The notes under the pieces are model-generated. The model had not been told where the DNA came from. It worked only from the letters and a program-made list of their open reading frames with translations, and did no database searches. A stretch of 64,000 nucleotides of DNA. Origin: Pseudomonadota bacterium (GTDB lineage Bacteria; Pseudomonadota; Gammaproteobacteria; Steroidobacterales; Steroidobacteraceae). The stretch's first letter is position 1; every line of letters begins with the position of its first letter. The translations under genes and the position numbers were made by a program. Shown here piece after piece: positions 50,685 through 59,513 of the stretch. The stretch lies in the NCBI GenBank assembly GCA_018241505.1, contig JAFEDS010000016.1, positions 62,001 to 126,000 on the forward strand, given 5' to 3'.

Positions 50685-51920
50685 ATGAAAATCGCAATTG
50701 CCACCTACGGCACTGAAGGCGATACACGCCCGCTGGCGGCTCTCGGCCGGGCATTGCTCGATGCGGGTCACCAGGTCCGGTTTCTTGCCGACGCGGCCAC
50801 GCTGGACAGCGCCACAACCTTGGGTATTGCAACGGCGCCCCTGGCCGGTGACATCAAGACAGCTCTACAACCCGAAAAAGAGACCCGGCCCGCGGAAATC
50901 CTCCGCACCCTGACCGAGATGACGAATACCCACGCGGAGAGCTGGCTGCGCGAAGTAGTTGCCGCCGGAACGGGCTGCGACGCGATCATTGTGTCTGCCC
51001 TGGCTGCGTTCGTGGGACTCGCGGCGGCTGAGTTTCTCGGCATCCCGGCGATCGGCGCGGGTTCGATTCCGATCACACCCACGACGGCCTTTGCCTCGCC
51101 ATTTCTGCCGCCAACATGGGTGCCAAGGTGGCTCAACGAGGCAAGCCACCGGTTCATAAACAACGCGGTATGGCGGCTGCTGCGCAAGCAAACCAACGCA
51201 GCAAGGGAACGAGTCTGCAGCTTGCCGCCACAACGTGGAGTGCCCACCGATCACCCGATGCTTTGGGGCGTCTCACCCAGTCTGCTGCCGCGGCCCGACG
51301 ACTACCCGTCAACAGCCATCATCTGCGGGCAATGGACCGCGCCCACGCGCCACTGGCAGCCCCCGCCGGAGCTCACCGAATTCCTGAATGCCGGCGAGCC
51401 TCCGCTCTATGTTGGCTTCGGCAGCATGGCGGGACTCCTGTCACCTGCCGCGCTGTCTGAGCTGATCGCCGGAATTGGCGGACGTCGGGCATTGTTTTAT
51501 GCCGGTTGGAGCACTATCCGGACCGGGCAGTTGCCCTCCAACTTCCTCCTGATCCGCGACACCCCACACGATTGGCTGCTTCCGCGTACCTCAGCGATCA
51601 TCCATCACGGCGGCGCCGGCACGAGCCACTCGGCGGCGCGGGCCGGAGTACCTTGCGTGGTCGTACCGTTTGCGGGCGACCAGCCCTTCTGGGCCAACCG
51701 CCTGCATCAATTGGGCGTTGCTCCGCGTCCTATCAGCGCCAGAAGCCTTCGCAGGTCAACGCTTGCTGAGGCTCTCGAGCTCATGGAACAGCCGCCCGTA
51801 CGCGCCCGCGCTGCAGCGCTCGGCGCGCAGATGCGGTGTGAAGATGGCCTCGGCACAGCGGTCCTGGCTATCGAAACGCTCGTTAGAAACGGTAATCGAG
51901 TGCCAGCCCGATCGACCTGA
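50685..51920 (+). CDS. UDP-glycosyltransferase (sterol glucosyltransferase-like, GT1)
   Basis: A 411-residue enzyme starting MKIAIATYGTEGDTRPLAAL, which is the family N-terminus; the in-frame extension to 50343 is antisense to the Rieske gene and was rejected. The acceptor domain includes GHQVRFLADAATLDSA. The nucleotide-sugar motif is IIHHGGAGTSHSAARAG...PFAGDQPFWANRL in the C-terminal half (~300-345). It should transfer a sugar to a lipid, sterol or small hydrophobic molecule. Its 3' end overlaps the convergent TonB receptor gene by 38 bases. Confidence 0.88.
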   Translation: MKIAIATYGTEGDTRPLAALGRALLDAGHQVRFLADAATLDSATTLGIATAPLAGDIKTALQPEKETRPAEILRTLTEMTNTHAESWLREVVAAGTGCDAIIVSALAAFVGLAAAEFLGIPAIGAGSIPITPTTAFASPFLPPTWVPRWLNEASHRFINNAVWRLLRKQTNAARERVCSLPPQRGVPTDHPMLWGVSPSLLPRPDDYPSTAIICGQWTAPTRHWQPPPELTEFLNAGEPPLYVGFGSMAGLLSPAALSELIAGIGGRRALFYAGWSTIRTGQLPSNFLLIRDTPHDWLLPRTSAIIHHGGAGTSHSAARAGVPCVVVPFAGDQPFWANRLHQLGVAPRPISARSLRRSTLAEALELMEQPPVRARAAALGAQMRCEDGLGTAVLAIETLVRNGNRVPARST

Positions 51921-54192
51921 ACGCGGACGCATCCAGCGCCTGCCAGTAGTTGCCGCCTTTCAGGTTGTCGCCAGAAGCACCGGCCAGCGCATCGGGGCGG
52001 ACCTGTGACGGATAGTGTTGATTGAAGAGATTGCGCACGAACGCGGAAACACGCCAGCGCGCATCCTCGGGCTCGATTCCGATGCTGGCGCCTACAACGC
52101 TCAGTCCCCCGACACGCATTTGCGGATCGAGCGACGGATCGTAGCTGAATGAGCTGCGGTAATAGTAGTTGACGCTTACGATACCTCTGAGGCTCGCGTT
52201 GAGGGAGCGCTCGTAGTTTGCCGCCAGCGTTGCCGTGAAACGCGGTGCCAGTGCCAGTTGATTCCCGGATACGTTGGTGGACCCGTCGGGCAAGCAGACG
52301 TTGTTGCCCGCGGTACCCACCACCTCCAACGGATAACAGGCGACGGCGTAGTCGCCCTTGTACTTGGCGTCATTGAAGGCGAATCCGCTATCCAATCTCA
52401 ATCCACTGAGCGGAATTGCCATGAGGTCTGCTTCCACGCCTTGGGCGCGCAGCGTACCGGCATTGTTGAGCTGATAAAGCGCGACATTGCCGGTGCGTTT
52501 GAATGAGGTCGCCTGATAGCCGTCGAACGTCTCCCGGTACAGGCCCACGTTGAAAATGAGCCTTCGGTCGAAGAGAGTCGACTTGATACCCACCTCGTAG
52601 TCAAACGAGGTTTCGGGCCCCACGGCGTAGTTGGCGTTCTGCGCAATTCCCGACGCCTTGAACCCCCGGGTATAGGTGACGTATGACATGACATTTGGGG
52701 CCAGATCGTATTCGCCACTGATGCGGTAAGAAAAATTGTGATCGGTGACATCCACGTCGGCGGACCCGACCGGATTCAGCGCGGCAATGGCATGACCGAG
52801 GGTTTGAATCGAGTGGTCCTCGAGCTTCGCGACCGTGTAGCGCCCGCCCGCCGTGAGGCGCGCGGCACTCGTTATCGAGTAGGTTCCCTGCCCAAAGACG
52901 GCCTTGTTGTCGCGCTCATTGCGAATCAGGTAGTCCGAGCCGAGAAAGCAGTTACCGGGAGGCGGAGGCGCCAACACAGGCTCCAGGTTGCCGCACAGGA
53001 TCGTGTGCTCCACGCTCTTCAGGTGCATGTAGTAGAGGCCGGCCTGGTAGATGAATTTGCTGTCGGTTCGGGACGTGAAGCGCAGCTCTTCGGTGACTTG
53101 CGAGTCATTGAATACGGGTACCACCGTGTCGAAGAACGAGACTGGCAGCTCGTCCGCGTCAAATGCCGAATGATTGTTGTAGGCGCGCGCCGACACGATG
53201 TTGGTAATGGACGAGCCATCAGCGAACGTGTAATTGATATTCGCCTGCGCGCCGCCCACATTGAACTCACCGAACGTGGCTGCATTGCTCGCTATCACGG
53301 CATTGTCGGACGAGGCCTTGATCCCTACCAGCGCATCCTGCGCTTCGGCGAAACCACCTGGCGCATCGTAGCGTCGCGTATAGAAGCTGTTGTACGCGCC
53401 ATGTTCGCTGGCATAGTCGGCGGCGAGCAGGATCTTCCAGTTATCCGTCGGCTTCCACAGGTACTTGATCCTGAGGCCCGTCTCCGTGACTCCGAGGTTC
53501 TCGCCCGGGTTAGAGATGTTCTTCACCGGACCATCGGTCTGCATGGCGAATGCGCTGACGCGCATGGCGGAAGTTCCTGACAGAGGGATGTTCACGCTGG
53601 CCTGACCGAGGAAATCGTTGCCGGATGTGGCATCGTCAACATGTCCGTATGAAATGTGCCCCACGGTCTCGAGCTGATTGATCTTGGGTTCGGTGGTCAC
53701 AATATGAATCAGTCCGGCCGATGAGTTCATTCCGAACAGGGTGCCTTGGGGCCCGCGCAGCACTTCGATTCGATCCAGGTCGAAAAGCTGCACCACGCCC
53801 ATTTCCGAACGGCCCATGACTACATCGTCAATCACGGTTGACACGCTGGGCTCCACGCCGCCGCCAAATGTCGCAGTACCGACACCGCGGATGAAAAAGT
53901 TGGCAGCGCCGAGCAGGCTGCTCTGCTGTTGCTTCTGCAAGCCGGGAGCGACGAAGTTGAGGTCGCTCGGGTCGGAGATTTTGAGCTGCTGCAACAGATC
54001 GGCGGATACGACGCTCACGGCGAGAGGCACTTTCTCGATGTTCACCGCCCGCTTGGTGGCGGTAACCACGATTTCCTCCAATTGCGTCCCGCCCTCGTCC
54101 GCCGCCAGCGCAACGCCGGGGATCGAAAGGAAGGCGCCTGCGGTGAGAAGTAGATATCCCCGGATACGCGCTACCTGCTCTTCAACCATCAT
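51883..54192 (-). CDS. TonB-dependent receptor (LacI-regulated)
   Basis: A 769-residue receptor: signal peptide ending SIPGVALA-ADE, TonB box LEEIVVTATKR (~37-47), plug with VPLAVSVVSADLLQ and RIEVLRGPQGTLFGMNSSAG, and barrel to the terminal LALDYRF. The start is 54192 (an MMVEEQ opening). A LacI-type operator ATCGTAACGTTTCGA is 33 bases upstream. The shared operator with the sugar transporter gene makes it likely to import an oligosaccharide or glycoside. Confidence 0.9.
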   Translation of the reverse strand: MMVEEQVARIRGYLLLTAGAFLSIPGVALAADEGGTQLEEIVVTATKRAVNIEKVPLAVSVVSADLLQQLKISDPSDLNFVAPGLQKQQQSSLLGAANFFIRGVGTATFGGGVEPSVSTVIDDVVMGRSEMGVVQLFDLDRIEVLRGPQGTLFGMNSSAGLIHIVTTEPKINQLETVGHISYGHVDDATSGNDFLGQASVNIPLSGTSAMRVSAFAMQTDGPVKNISNPGENLGVTETGLRIKYLWKPTDNWKILLAADYASEHGAYNSFYTRRYDAPGGFAEAQDALVGIKASSDNAVIASNAATFGEFNVGGAQANINYTFADGSSITNIVSARAYNNHSAFDADELPVSFFDTVVPVFNDSQVTEELRFTSRTDSKFIYQAGLYYMHLKSVEHTILCGNLEPVLAPPPPGNCFLGSDYLIRNERDNKAVFGQGTYSITSAARLTAGGRYTVAKLEDHSIQTLGHAIAALNPVGSADVDVTDHNFSYRISGEYDLAPNVMSYVTYTRGFKASGIAQNANYAVGPETSFDYEVGIKSTLFDRRLIFNVGLYRETFDGYQATSFKRTGNVALYQLNNAGTLRAQGVEADLMAIPLSGLRLDSGFAFNDAKYKGDYAVACYPLEVVGTAGNNVCLPDGSTNVSGNQLALAPRFTATLAANYERSLNASLRGIVSVNYYYRSSFSYDPSLDPQMRVGGLSVVGASIGIEPEDARWRVSAFVRNLFNQHYPSQVRPDALAGASGDNLKGGNYWQALDASAFRSIGLALDYRF

Positions 54193-54224
54193 CGCCCCCT
54201 TTTTGGTGTCATTCTGAGGAAATT

Positions 54225-54240
54225 ATCGTAACGTTTCGAT
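54225..54240. promoter_or_regulatory. LacI-type operator, TonB receptor promoter
   Basis: ATCGTAACGTTTCGAT, an imperfect 16-bp palindrome centred on CG. Fifteen bases (54225-54239) are identical, in inverse orientation, to 55508-55522 before the MFS gene. It is the probable binding site of the LacI regulator encoded at 54400. Confidence 0.7.
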
Positions 54241-54375
54241 TTCAAGTCAAGCTGCAGTTGAGAGCCGCTGAGTTTCGAGTTAAATTATTGATAACAGAAG
54301 GAAAGTGATGGAATATCACTACCTGAAGAAAGGAAGCTGGATCTGCTATTCATTGGCCGCGGTGGGCAATTTATT

Positions 54376-54388
54376 GAAAACGTTTCAT
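54376..54388. promoter_or_regulatory. LacI-type operator, lacI promoter
   Basis: GAAAACGTTTCAT contains the same AACGTTTC core as the other two operators and ends 11 bases before the regulator ATG. Suggests autorepression. Confidence 0.5.
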
Positions 54389-54399
54389 TTTGAGCCTTT

Positions 54400-55452
54400 A
54401 TGACAACCATCAAGGACGTGGCCCGGGTCGCGGATGTTTCCATTTCGACTGTGTCCGCGCTGCTCAATGGAACCGCGCGCGTATCTGACAAGCTCGCGCA
54501 ACGGATCTGGGCGGCCATCGAATCCACGGGTTACTCGCCGCACGGGCCCGCCAGGAGCTTGCGTCTGGGCCGCACCCGCTCCATCGCGCTCGTCGTGGGA
54601 GATATTTCCAACCCGTTCTTCACGTCGCTCGCCAAAACAGTCGAGGCACGCGCGGTTGAAGCGGGTTACATGGTGATTGTTGCCAACAGCGACGAGGAAC
54701 CTGAAAAAGAGCTCAAACTGCTGGAGATGCTGCGAGAGCAACGGGTCGCGGGCATCCTGTTGACACCGTCCGGACACGATCCATCCTATCTGCAAGCACT
54801 CGCGCGAATCACGGATATCCCGCTCGTGCTGCTGGATCGCATGCTGCCGCAGTCTGCGTTCGACTCGGTCGTGGTCGACAATCTTGCCATGGCTCGCATG
54901 GCGACCGACTACCTGGTGAGATTGAATCATCGCCGCATCGCCCTGGTAATCGGCAAACAGCACATCTGGACCATGGAGCAACGGTTGCACGGCTATCGGG
55001 AGGGCCTGCGGCTCGCCGGCATCGCCGCCGACCCCACTCTGGAGCTCGTTGCCGACACGCGCATCGAGACCGCCTACGAAGTCGTTCAGCGGTTGCTGAC
55101 GCAACCGAATCCACCCACCGCCATCTTCGCCGCGAACATCCTGATGATGCTCGGCGCGATTGAGGCGGTAATGGACATGGGATTTCGTTGTCCGGAGCAA
55201 GTCTCGCTCGCAGGCATCGATGACTTCCCGGGAAGCTCCGCGATTCGGCCGCTGCTGACGACGGTGACTCAGCCGATCGAAGAGCTCGCCGAGCGCGCCG
55301 TGCGCCGGCTCCTGGAGAAAATTGACGAGGATCCGGCTTCCCCCCGGAAAACGAATCCGCAGACGATTACGTTGATGCCCCGTTTGCTCATCCGCGACTC
55401 CTGCAGCCGGCGCATCGTGCCGCCGCAGTCAGGAGGCTCGATCTCCCGCTGA
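54400..55452 (+). CDS. LacI-family transcriptional regulator (first)
   Basis: A 350-residue regulator. The HTH starts at the N-terminus (TTIKDVARVADVSISTVSAL) with hinge helix ARSLRLGRTRSIALV. The periplasmic-binding-like sugar domain has DISNPFFTSLAKTVEA and ends with LAGIDDFPGSSAIRPLLTTV. It sits between the TonB receptor (divergent) and the MFS transporter (84 bases downstream); matching operators occur before all three. Effector probably a sugar. Confidence 0.92.
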   Translation: MTTIKDVARVADVSISTVSALLNGTARVSDKLAQRIWAAIESTGYSPHGPARSLRLGRTRSIALVVGDISNPFFTSLAKTVEARAVEAGYMVIVANSDEEPEKELKLLEMLREQRVAGILLTPSGHDPSYLQALARITDIPLVLLDRMLPQSAFDSVVVDNLAMARMATDYLVRLNHRRIALVIGKQHIWTMEQRLHGYREGLRLAGIAADPTLELVADTRIETAYEVVQRLLTQPNPPTAIFAANILMMLGAIEAVMDMGFRCPEQVSLAGIDDFPGSSAIRPLLTTVTQPIEELAERAVRRLLEKIDEDPASPRKTNPQTITLMPRLLIRDSCSRRIVPPQSGGSISR

Positions 55453-55507
55453 GCGCTCCCGTACCGCGGCGGCGACCGTACCGCTGCCGCGCCGGACGGC
55501 CTCAATT

Positions 55508-55522
55508 TCGAAACGTTACGAT
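55508..55522. promoter_or_regulatory. LacI-type operator, MFS promoter
   Basis: TCGAAACGTTACGAT is the exact reverse complement of 54225-54239. It lies 14 bases before the MFS start codon, where a repressor would block transcription or initiation. Confidence 0.7.
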
Positions 55523-55536
55523 TTCACCGGAACGCC

Positions 55537-56757
55537 ATGAAGCAACGCAACCGCTACGAAAACACGCTGGTGGCCATTTTCGGCCTCGCCATCGGCTCGA
55601 TGTCATTCGAGCAATTGGGGATTTCCTATCTCATCCCCTTCATCCAGCCCGCGCTGCAACTGAGCAACACGCAGGTCGGCCTGTTGATGTCGGTCTATTG
55701 GGTGGCGTTCGCCCTTTCGAGCTATGCAACCGGCTCGGTGCTGGATGGACTGAGGCGGCGCAAACCGCTCCTCGTCCTGACCCTGGTCAGCTTCTCCCTC
55801 GGCAGCCTGTGGTCGGCCGGTGCGGCGTCGTTTGGCGCATTGGTGGCCGCGAGAGCCTTCATGGGCCTGTTGGAAGGTTCGCTATTCACCGCCGTCCAAT
55901 CCTTTGTTGCCTTGGCATCCACTCCGGAGCGACGCGGCTCCAATCTTGGAATCGTCGCTGGCGTCTGCCCGAACATACTCGGCATCCTCATCGCGCCAAT
56001 GGTGCTGGTGCAGATGTCACTGCATTTCGGCTGGCGGGTTGGCTGCGCGGCCGTCCTGGTGCCTGGCATGATGACCGCGCTCCTGGTCGCTACCGTCATT
56101 CACGAGCCGGCCGCAATGCAGGCGCCGTCGGCACCCTCAACAGTCAAGCGAGGCCGGTTGATCGAGCTGCTGCGCCTTCGCAATGTCTGGATCTGCGCGG
56201 GTCTATGTTGCTTCTATGTTGCCTACCTGAATGCCGGCTTTACATTCCTGCCCCTCTACTACATCAATGTGCGGCACTTCCCATCGCAACAGATGAGCGC
56301 ACTCATGGGTGTACTGGGCATATCGGCCGTTTTGTTCGCATTCCTGCTGCCAGTCGCCTCCGACCGGCTCGGGCGCAGGTCGGTTCTGATGGCGTCGGGT
56401 TGTCTGAGCGTGGTGGGCCCGCTGGCAGCCTTGCTCATTTCCGGTCCCATCGCATTGCTCGCCTGCCTCGTGCTGATCGGCTGCGCGATTTCCGGCACGG
56501 CCAGCCTGATCACCAGCACCATTCCCGCCGAGACGGTGCCGCCCCAACATCTGGCCACCGCCATTGGGCTGATCATTGCCGTTGGAGTGATCATCGGCGG
56601 GCTCGTGGGACCCGGCATCGCGGGCTGGGTCGCTGACACACGGGGGCTCGGCGGCCCGTTACTGCTGCCGCAATTCAACCTTGCGAATCTTCCCCGTCAC
56701 GGTAGTTGCACATCGCCCACAGTCTGGTACCGGAGGGGTTGGGCGCTACTCCCGTAG
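55537..56757 (+). CDS. MFS transporter with aberrant C-terminus
   Basis: A 406-residue major facilitator. The N-terminal half has YRxxxx-like NTLVAIFGLAIGSMSFEQLG and the loop 2-3 motif GSVLDGLRRRKPLL; the later loop is ASDRLGRRSVLMASG. Eleven membrane helices are readable to IGGLVGPGIAGWVADTRGLGG. After that, where the last helix is expected, the chain reads LLLPQFNLANLPRHGSC...WYRRGWALLP, polar and not membrane-like; neither alternative frame restores a helix. It is probably a 3' truncation with read-through. It overlaps the convergent serine hydrolase gene by 12 bases. Confidence 0.8.
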   Translation: MKQRNRYENTLVAIFGLAIGSMSFEQLGISYLIPFIQPALQLSNTQVGLLMSVYWVAFALSSYATGSVLDGLRRRKPLLVLTLVSFSLGSLWSAGAASFGALVAARAFMGLLEGSLFTAVQSFVALASTPERRGSNLGIVAGVCPNILGILIAPMVLVQMSLHFGWRVGCAAVLVPGMMTALLVATVIHEPAAMQAPSAPSTVKRGRLIELLRLRNVWICAGLCCFYVAYLNAGFTFLPLYYINVRHFPSQQMSALMGVLGISAVLFAFLLPVASDRLGRRSVLMASGCLSVVGPLAALLISGPIALLACLVLIGCAISGTASLITSTIPAETVPPQHLATAIGLIIAVGVIIGGLVGPGIAGWVADTRGLGGPLLLPQFNLANLPRHGSCTSPTVWYRRGWALLP

Positions 56758-57999
56758 ACGTAACTGGCTGTCTTCATCGTACATCTCGCGGTGCATGAGC
56801 CGGTCCAGACGATCCGTGTCGTTTTCCAGTAGCTGGGTCATGACCACAACGCTCAGATCGTGGCGCGGATCGATCCAGCAACACGAACCGGCCGCGCCGT
56901 TCCAAAACAGGCTGCCCGATGCCACCGGGGTGTTGGCGAGCTGCTGGTTCTCGTATATGCCCAAGCCGAGCCCAAAGCCCGTGCCCGCCGACACCTCGAT
57001 CGTTGAGGGAGCCAGCACCTGCGGGCTGAGTTGCGATTTGCATAACTGCGCCCACAGGGCGGGGCTCAAAAAACGCCGGTCACCTGAGGTTGCACCAGCG
57101 CGCAGCATCTCCAGGAATTGCAGGTAGTCGTTTGTGGTGGAAACCAGCCCGCCACCGCCGGATTCGAATGACGGTGGCTGCAGATAGTCACTGTCGCGCC
57201 AGTTATCCACGAGCTGTGGACCCTGGACAGTAAACCGATAGTTGGATGTAAACCGAGCGATATCGGCCGGTTGCACACGGAAACTCGTATTCTTCATACC
57301 GAGTGGCTCAAACAGCCGCGCGTGGAACACCGTACCTAGCGTCGTCCCGGTCAATCGCTCAATCATCGAGCCAACCACATCCGTCGCAACGCTGTAGTGA
57401 AATTGCCTTCCAGGCTCACTGACCAGAGGAATCGAGCCGAGCGCCGCGAGCATCTCAGCGCCGGTGCGCACCGGCGCCGCATCGCCCGGCAGTGCCGCGA
57501 TCTTCACAGCCGCGGGCTTGATTCCGCGAGCCCGATACAACCTCTGTATGGGCCCTTCCTGTTGTTGCCCGTCAGGCCCCGGCTCAGTCATGAAATGATA
57601 GGTGAAGCCGGCCGTGTGGGTGAGCAGATGACGCAACGTGATGGCATTGACGGCCGGCCGGGTCCGCGGTGACCCGTTCGCATCGACTCCTTCGAACACT
57701 TGCAACGAGCCGAGCTCCGGCAGAATGCGTGCGACGGGCTCGTCGAGCGCGATTCGTCCCTCGTCCACCAACATCAGCGCGATCACGGATGTGATCGGCT
57801 TGGTCATTGAGAAAATACGAAATAGACTCTGTGCTCGCAGCGGCAACCGCTCCTCGACGCTTGCCCACCCGTCACGGCCTGCCGCAACCACCCTGCCCCG
57901 GTGGCAGATCGCGTAGTCAAAGCACGGAATGCGCGGTTGCTCCAGGCGGCGGCGCAGTTGTGTTTCAATTCTCGCGGTTATGTCGGCCCAGGCTGGCAC
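56746..57999 (-). CDS. serine hydrolase, beta-lactamase (class C/EstB) family
   Basis: A 417-residue protein without a clear signal peptide. The SxxK motif is FSMTKP (~62-65), the Tyr motif YSVATDVVG (~200), and the third box is near FWNGAAGSCCWIDP. This is the esterase-type class C family, so probably an esterase or deacylase rather than a lactamase. It overlaps the kinase gene stop by 22 bases (same strand) and thus appears to be part of the isomerase-kinase operon; it might deacylate a sugar ester before catabolism. Confidence 0.85.
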   Translation of the reverse strand: MPAWADITARIETQLRRRLEQPRIPCFDYAICHRGRVVAAGRDGWASVEERLPLRAQSLFRIFSMTKPITSVIALMLVDEGRIALDEPVARILPELGSLQVFEGVDANGSPRTRPAVNAITLRHLLTHTAGFTYHFMTEPGPDGQQQEGPIQRLYRARGIKPAAVKIAALPGDAAPVRTGAEMLAALGSIPLVSEPGRQFHYSVATDVVGSMIERLTGTTLGTVFHARLFEPLGMKNTSFRVQPADIARFTSNYRFTVQGPQLVDNWRDSDYLQPPSFESGGGGLVSTTNDYLQFLEMLRAGATSGDRRFLSPALWAQLCKSQLSPQVLAPSTIEVSAGTGFGLGLGIYENQQLANTPVASGSLFWNGAAGSCCWIDPRHDLSVVVMTQLLENDTDRLDRLMHREMYDEDSQLRLRE

Positions 58000-59513
58000 T
58001 GCGGCACTACCTCACTCAACTTGAAATACAGGTCACGAAATCTCGCATACAGATCCTGGTAGGCGGCGGTGTCCCCGGCGTCAGGCTCCACCACATCGTA
58101 ATCCGGGGACAGCGCTGTTTGCGCCTCATCGAGGCAGCAGAAGACTTCCGCGGCCAGGAAGGCAAAAATGGCAGAGCCGAGACTCGTGATGTCGGATTTC
58201 GGCACGAGCACGGGTTTACCGAATACATTGGCGTAAATGCGGTTGAGCGTAGGGTTACGTTGTGGAATGCCACCGGCGTGAATGAGCCGATCCGCGGGTA
58301 TGCCAAACTCTGACAGGCGATCGAGGATGATACGGGTGTGGAACGCGGTTCCTTCGAGCGCCGCGAACAATTCGTCTTCCGCGGTATGCTGCAGCCGCCA
58401 CCCCAGAGTGACGCCGCGAAGTTGCGCGTTGCCGAGAATGCAGCGATCGCCGTTATCCCAAGCAAAGCGCAGTATTCCGGTCTGACCGGGCCGATAACCG
58501 GATAACCCGGCAGACAATGTCGCGGTATCCGATCGGGCACGCCGCGCAATCGCATCGAACAGATCCCCCACGGCCGACAAACCAGCCTCAACACCGACGG
58601 CATCTGGATCGATTGAGCCGGGCACCGCTCCGCACACACCGGGTATCAGAACGGGCTCCCTGGCCAAAGCCATCATGCAAGTGGAGGTACCGACCACATT
58701 CACGATGTCGCCCATCCGACAGCCGGCTCCGATGGCGTCCCAGTGGGCATCCAGCGCCCCTGTTGGTATCGGGATGCCTGCGCGCAGGCCGAGTCTTTGC
58801 GCCCATTGCGCCGATAATTGGCCGGCAATGTGTCGCGACGTTGTGTAGTTGCCGGCAAGCCGGTCGCGAAGTCCTGACAGGAGGGGATCCACCGCGCGCA
58901 GGAAGCCCTCGTCCGGGAACCCACCGAGACTCCGATTCCACATCCACTTGTGGCCCATGGCGCAAACGGAGCGCGGCACACGCGACGGCTCAGTAATGCC
59001 GCAGAGCGTGGCGGTCATGTGGTCGCAATGTTCCAAGGCCGTGTAGAAACGTCCCCGTTTGGAGGGGTTCGAGCGCAACCAGTGAAGCACCTTGGCGAAG
59101 CCCCATTCGCAGGAGTAGAAGCCGCCGCACCACTCGAGATGAGGCAGGCCCTGCTCCCGCGCCCGGGAAGTAATCTCTTCGGCCTCCCGCCAGGCGCGAT
59201 GATCGCACCAAAGAGAGTAGTCATCGAGCGGTTGCAGATGTTCGTCGACCGGCACCACTGTGGACCCGGTCGTGTCAATCGCCAACGCGTCAATCGCCTC
59301 GCCACGGACTTTGCTGCCTGCCAGCGCCGCGGCAAATGCAACTTCCAACGCGCTGCAGTGATCTGCATGCCGTTGAGTGGCGAAGTCAGGTTCGTCACGC
59401 CGGCGAAGGGTGGGATAAGTCGCACTGCCACTGCCGAGCCGGCCGCGTTCGCTGTCGAACAGCGAAACGCGGACACTAGCCGTCCCGAAGTCAACTCCCG
59501 CAACTATCGCCAT
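57978..59513 (-). CDS. FGGY-family carbohydrate kinase (ribulokinase-like)
   Basis: A 511-residue sugar kinase starting MAIVAGVDFGTASVRVSLFD, the phosphate-1 loop. Other features are AIDTTGSTVVPVD, LWCDHRAWREAEEI (substrate Asp), PTGALDAHWDAIGAG, NVVGTSTCMMAL and HAGGIPQRNPTLNRIYA. GVDFGTxSVR and the DHR motif are ribulokinase (AraB)-like, though specificity in FGGY kinases is hard to read. It phosphorylates the ketose made by the isomerase encoded just upstream, whose gene it overlaps by 23 bases. Confidence 0.88.
   Translation of the reverse strand: MAIVAGVDFGTASVRVSLFDSERGRLGSGSATYPTLRRRDEPDFATQRHADHCSALEVAFAAALAGSKVRGEAIDALAIDTTGSTVVPVDEHLQPLDDYSLWCDHRAWREAEEITSRAREQGLPHLEWCGGFYSCEWGFAKVLHWLRSNPSKRGRFYTALEHCDHMTATLCGITEPSRVPRSVCAMGHKWMWNRSLGGFPDEGFLRAVDPLLSGLRDRLAGNYTTSRHIAGQLSAQWAQRLGLRAGIPIPTGALDAHWDAIGAGCRMGDIVNVVGTSTCMMALAREPVLIPGVCGAVPGSIDPDAVGVEAGLSAVGDLFDAIARRARSDTATLSAGLSGYRPGQTGILRFAWDNGDRCILGNAQLRGVTLGWRLQHTAEDELFAALEGTAFHTRIILDRLSEFGIPADRLIHAGGIPQRNPTLNRIYANVFGKPVLVPKSDITSLGSAIFAFLAAEVFCCLDEAQTALSPDYDVVEPDAGDTAAYQDLYARFRDLYFKLSEVVPQCQPGPT

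Noticed and set aside
56681-57127. Alternative + frame at the MFS 3' end that might restore the missing helix
   Set aside because: It reads polar, Arg/Ser-rich text with no hydrophobic helix and is antisense to the serine hydrolase.
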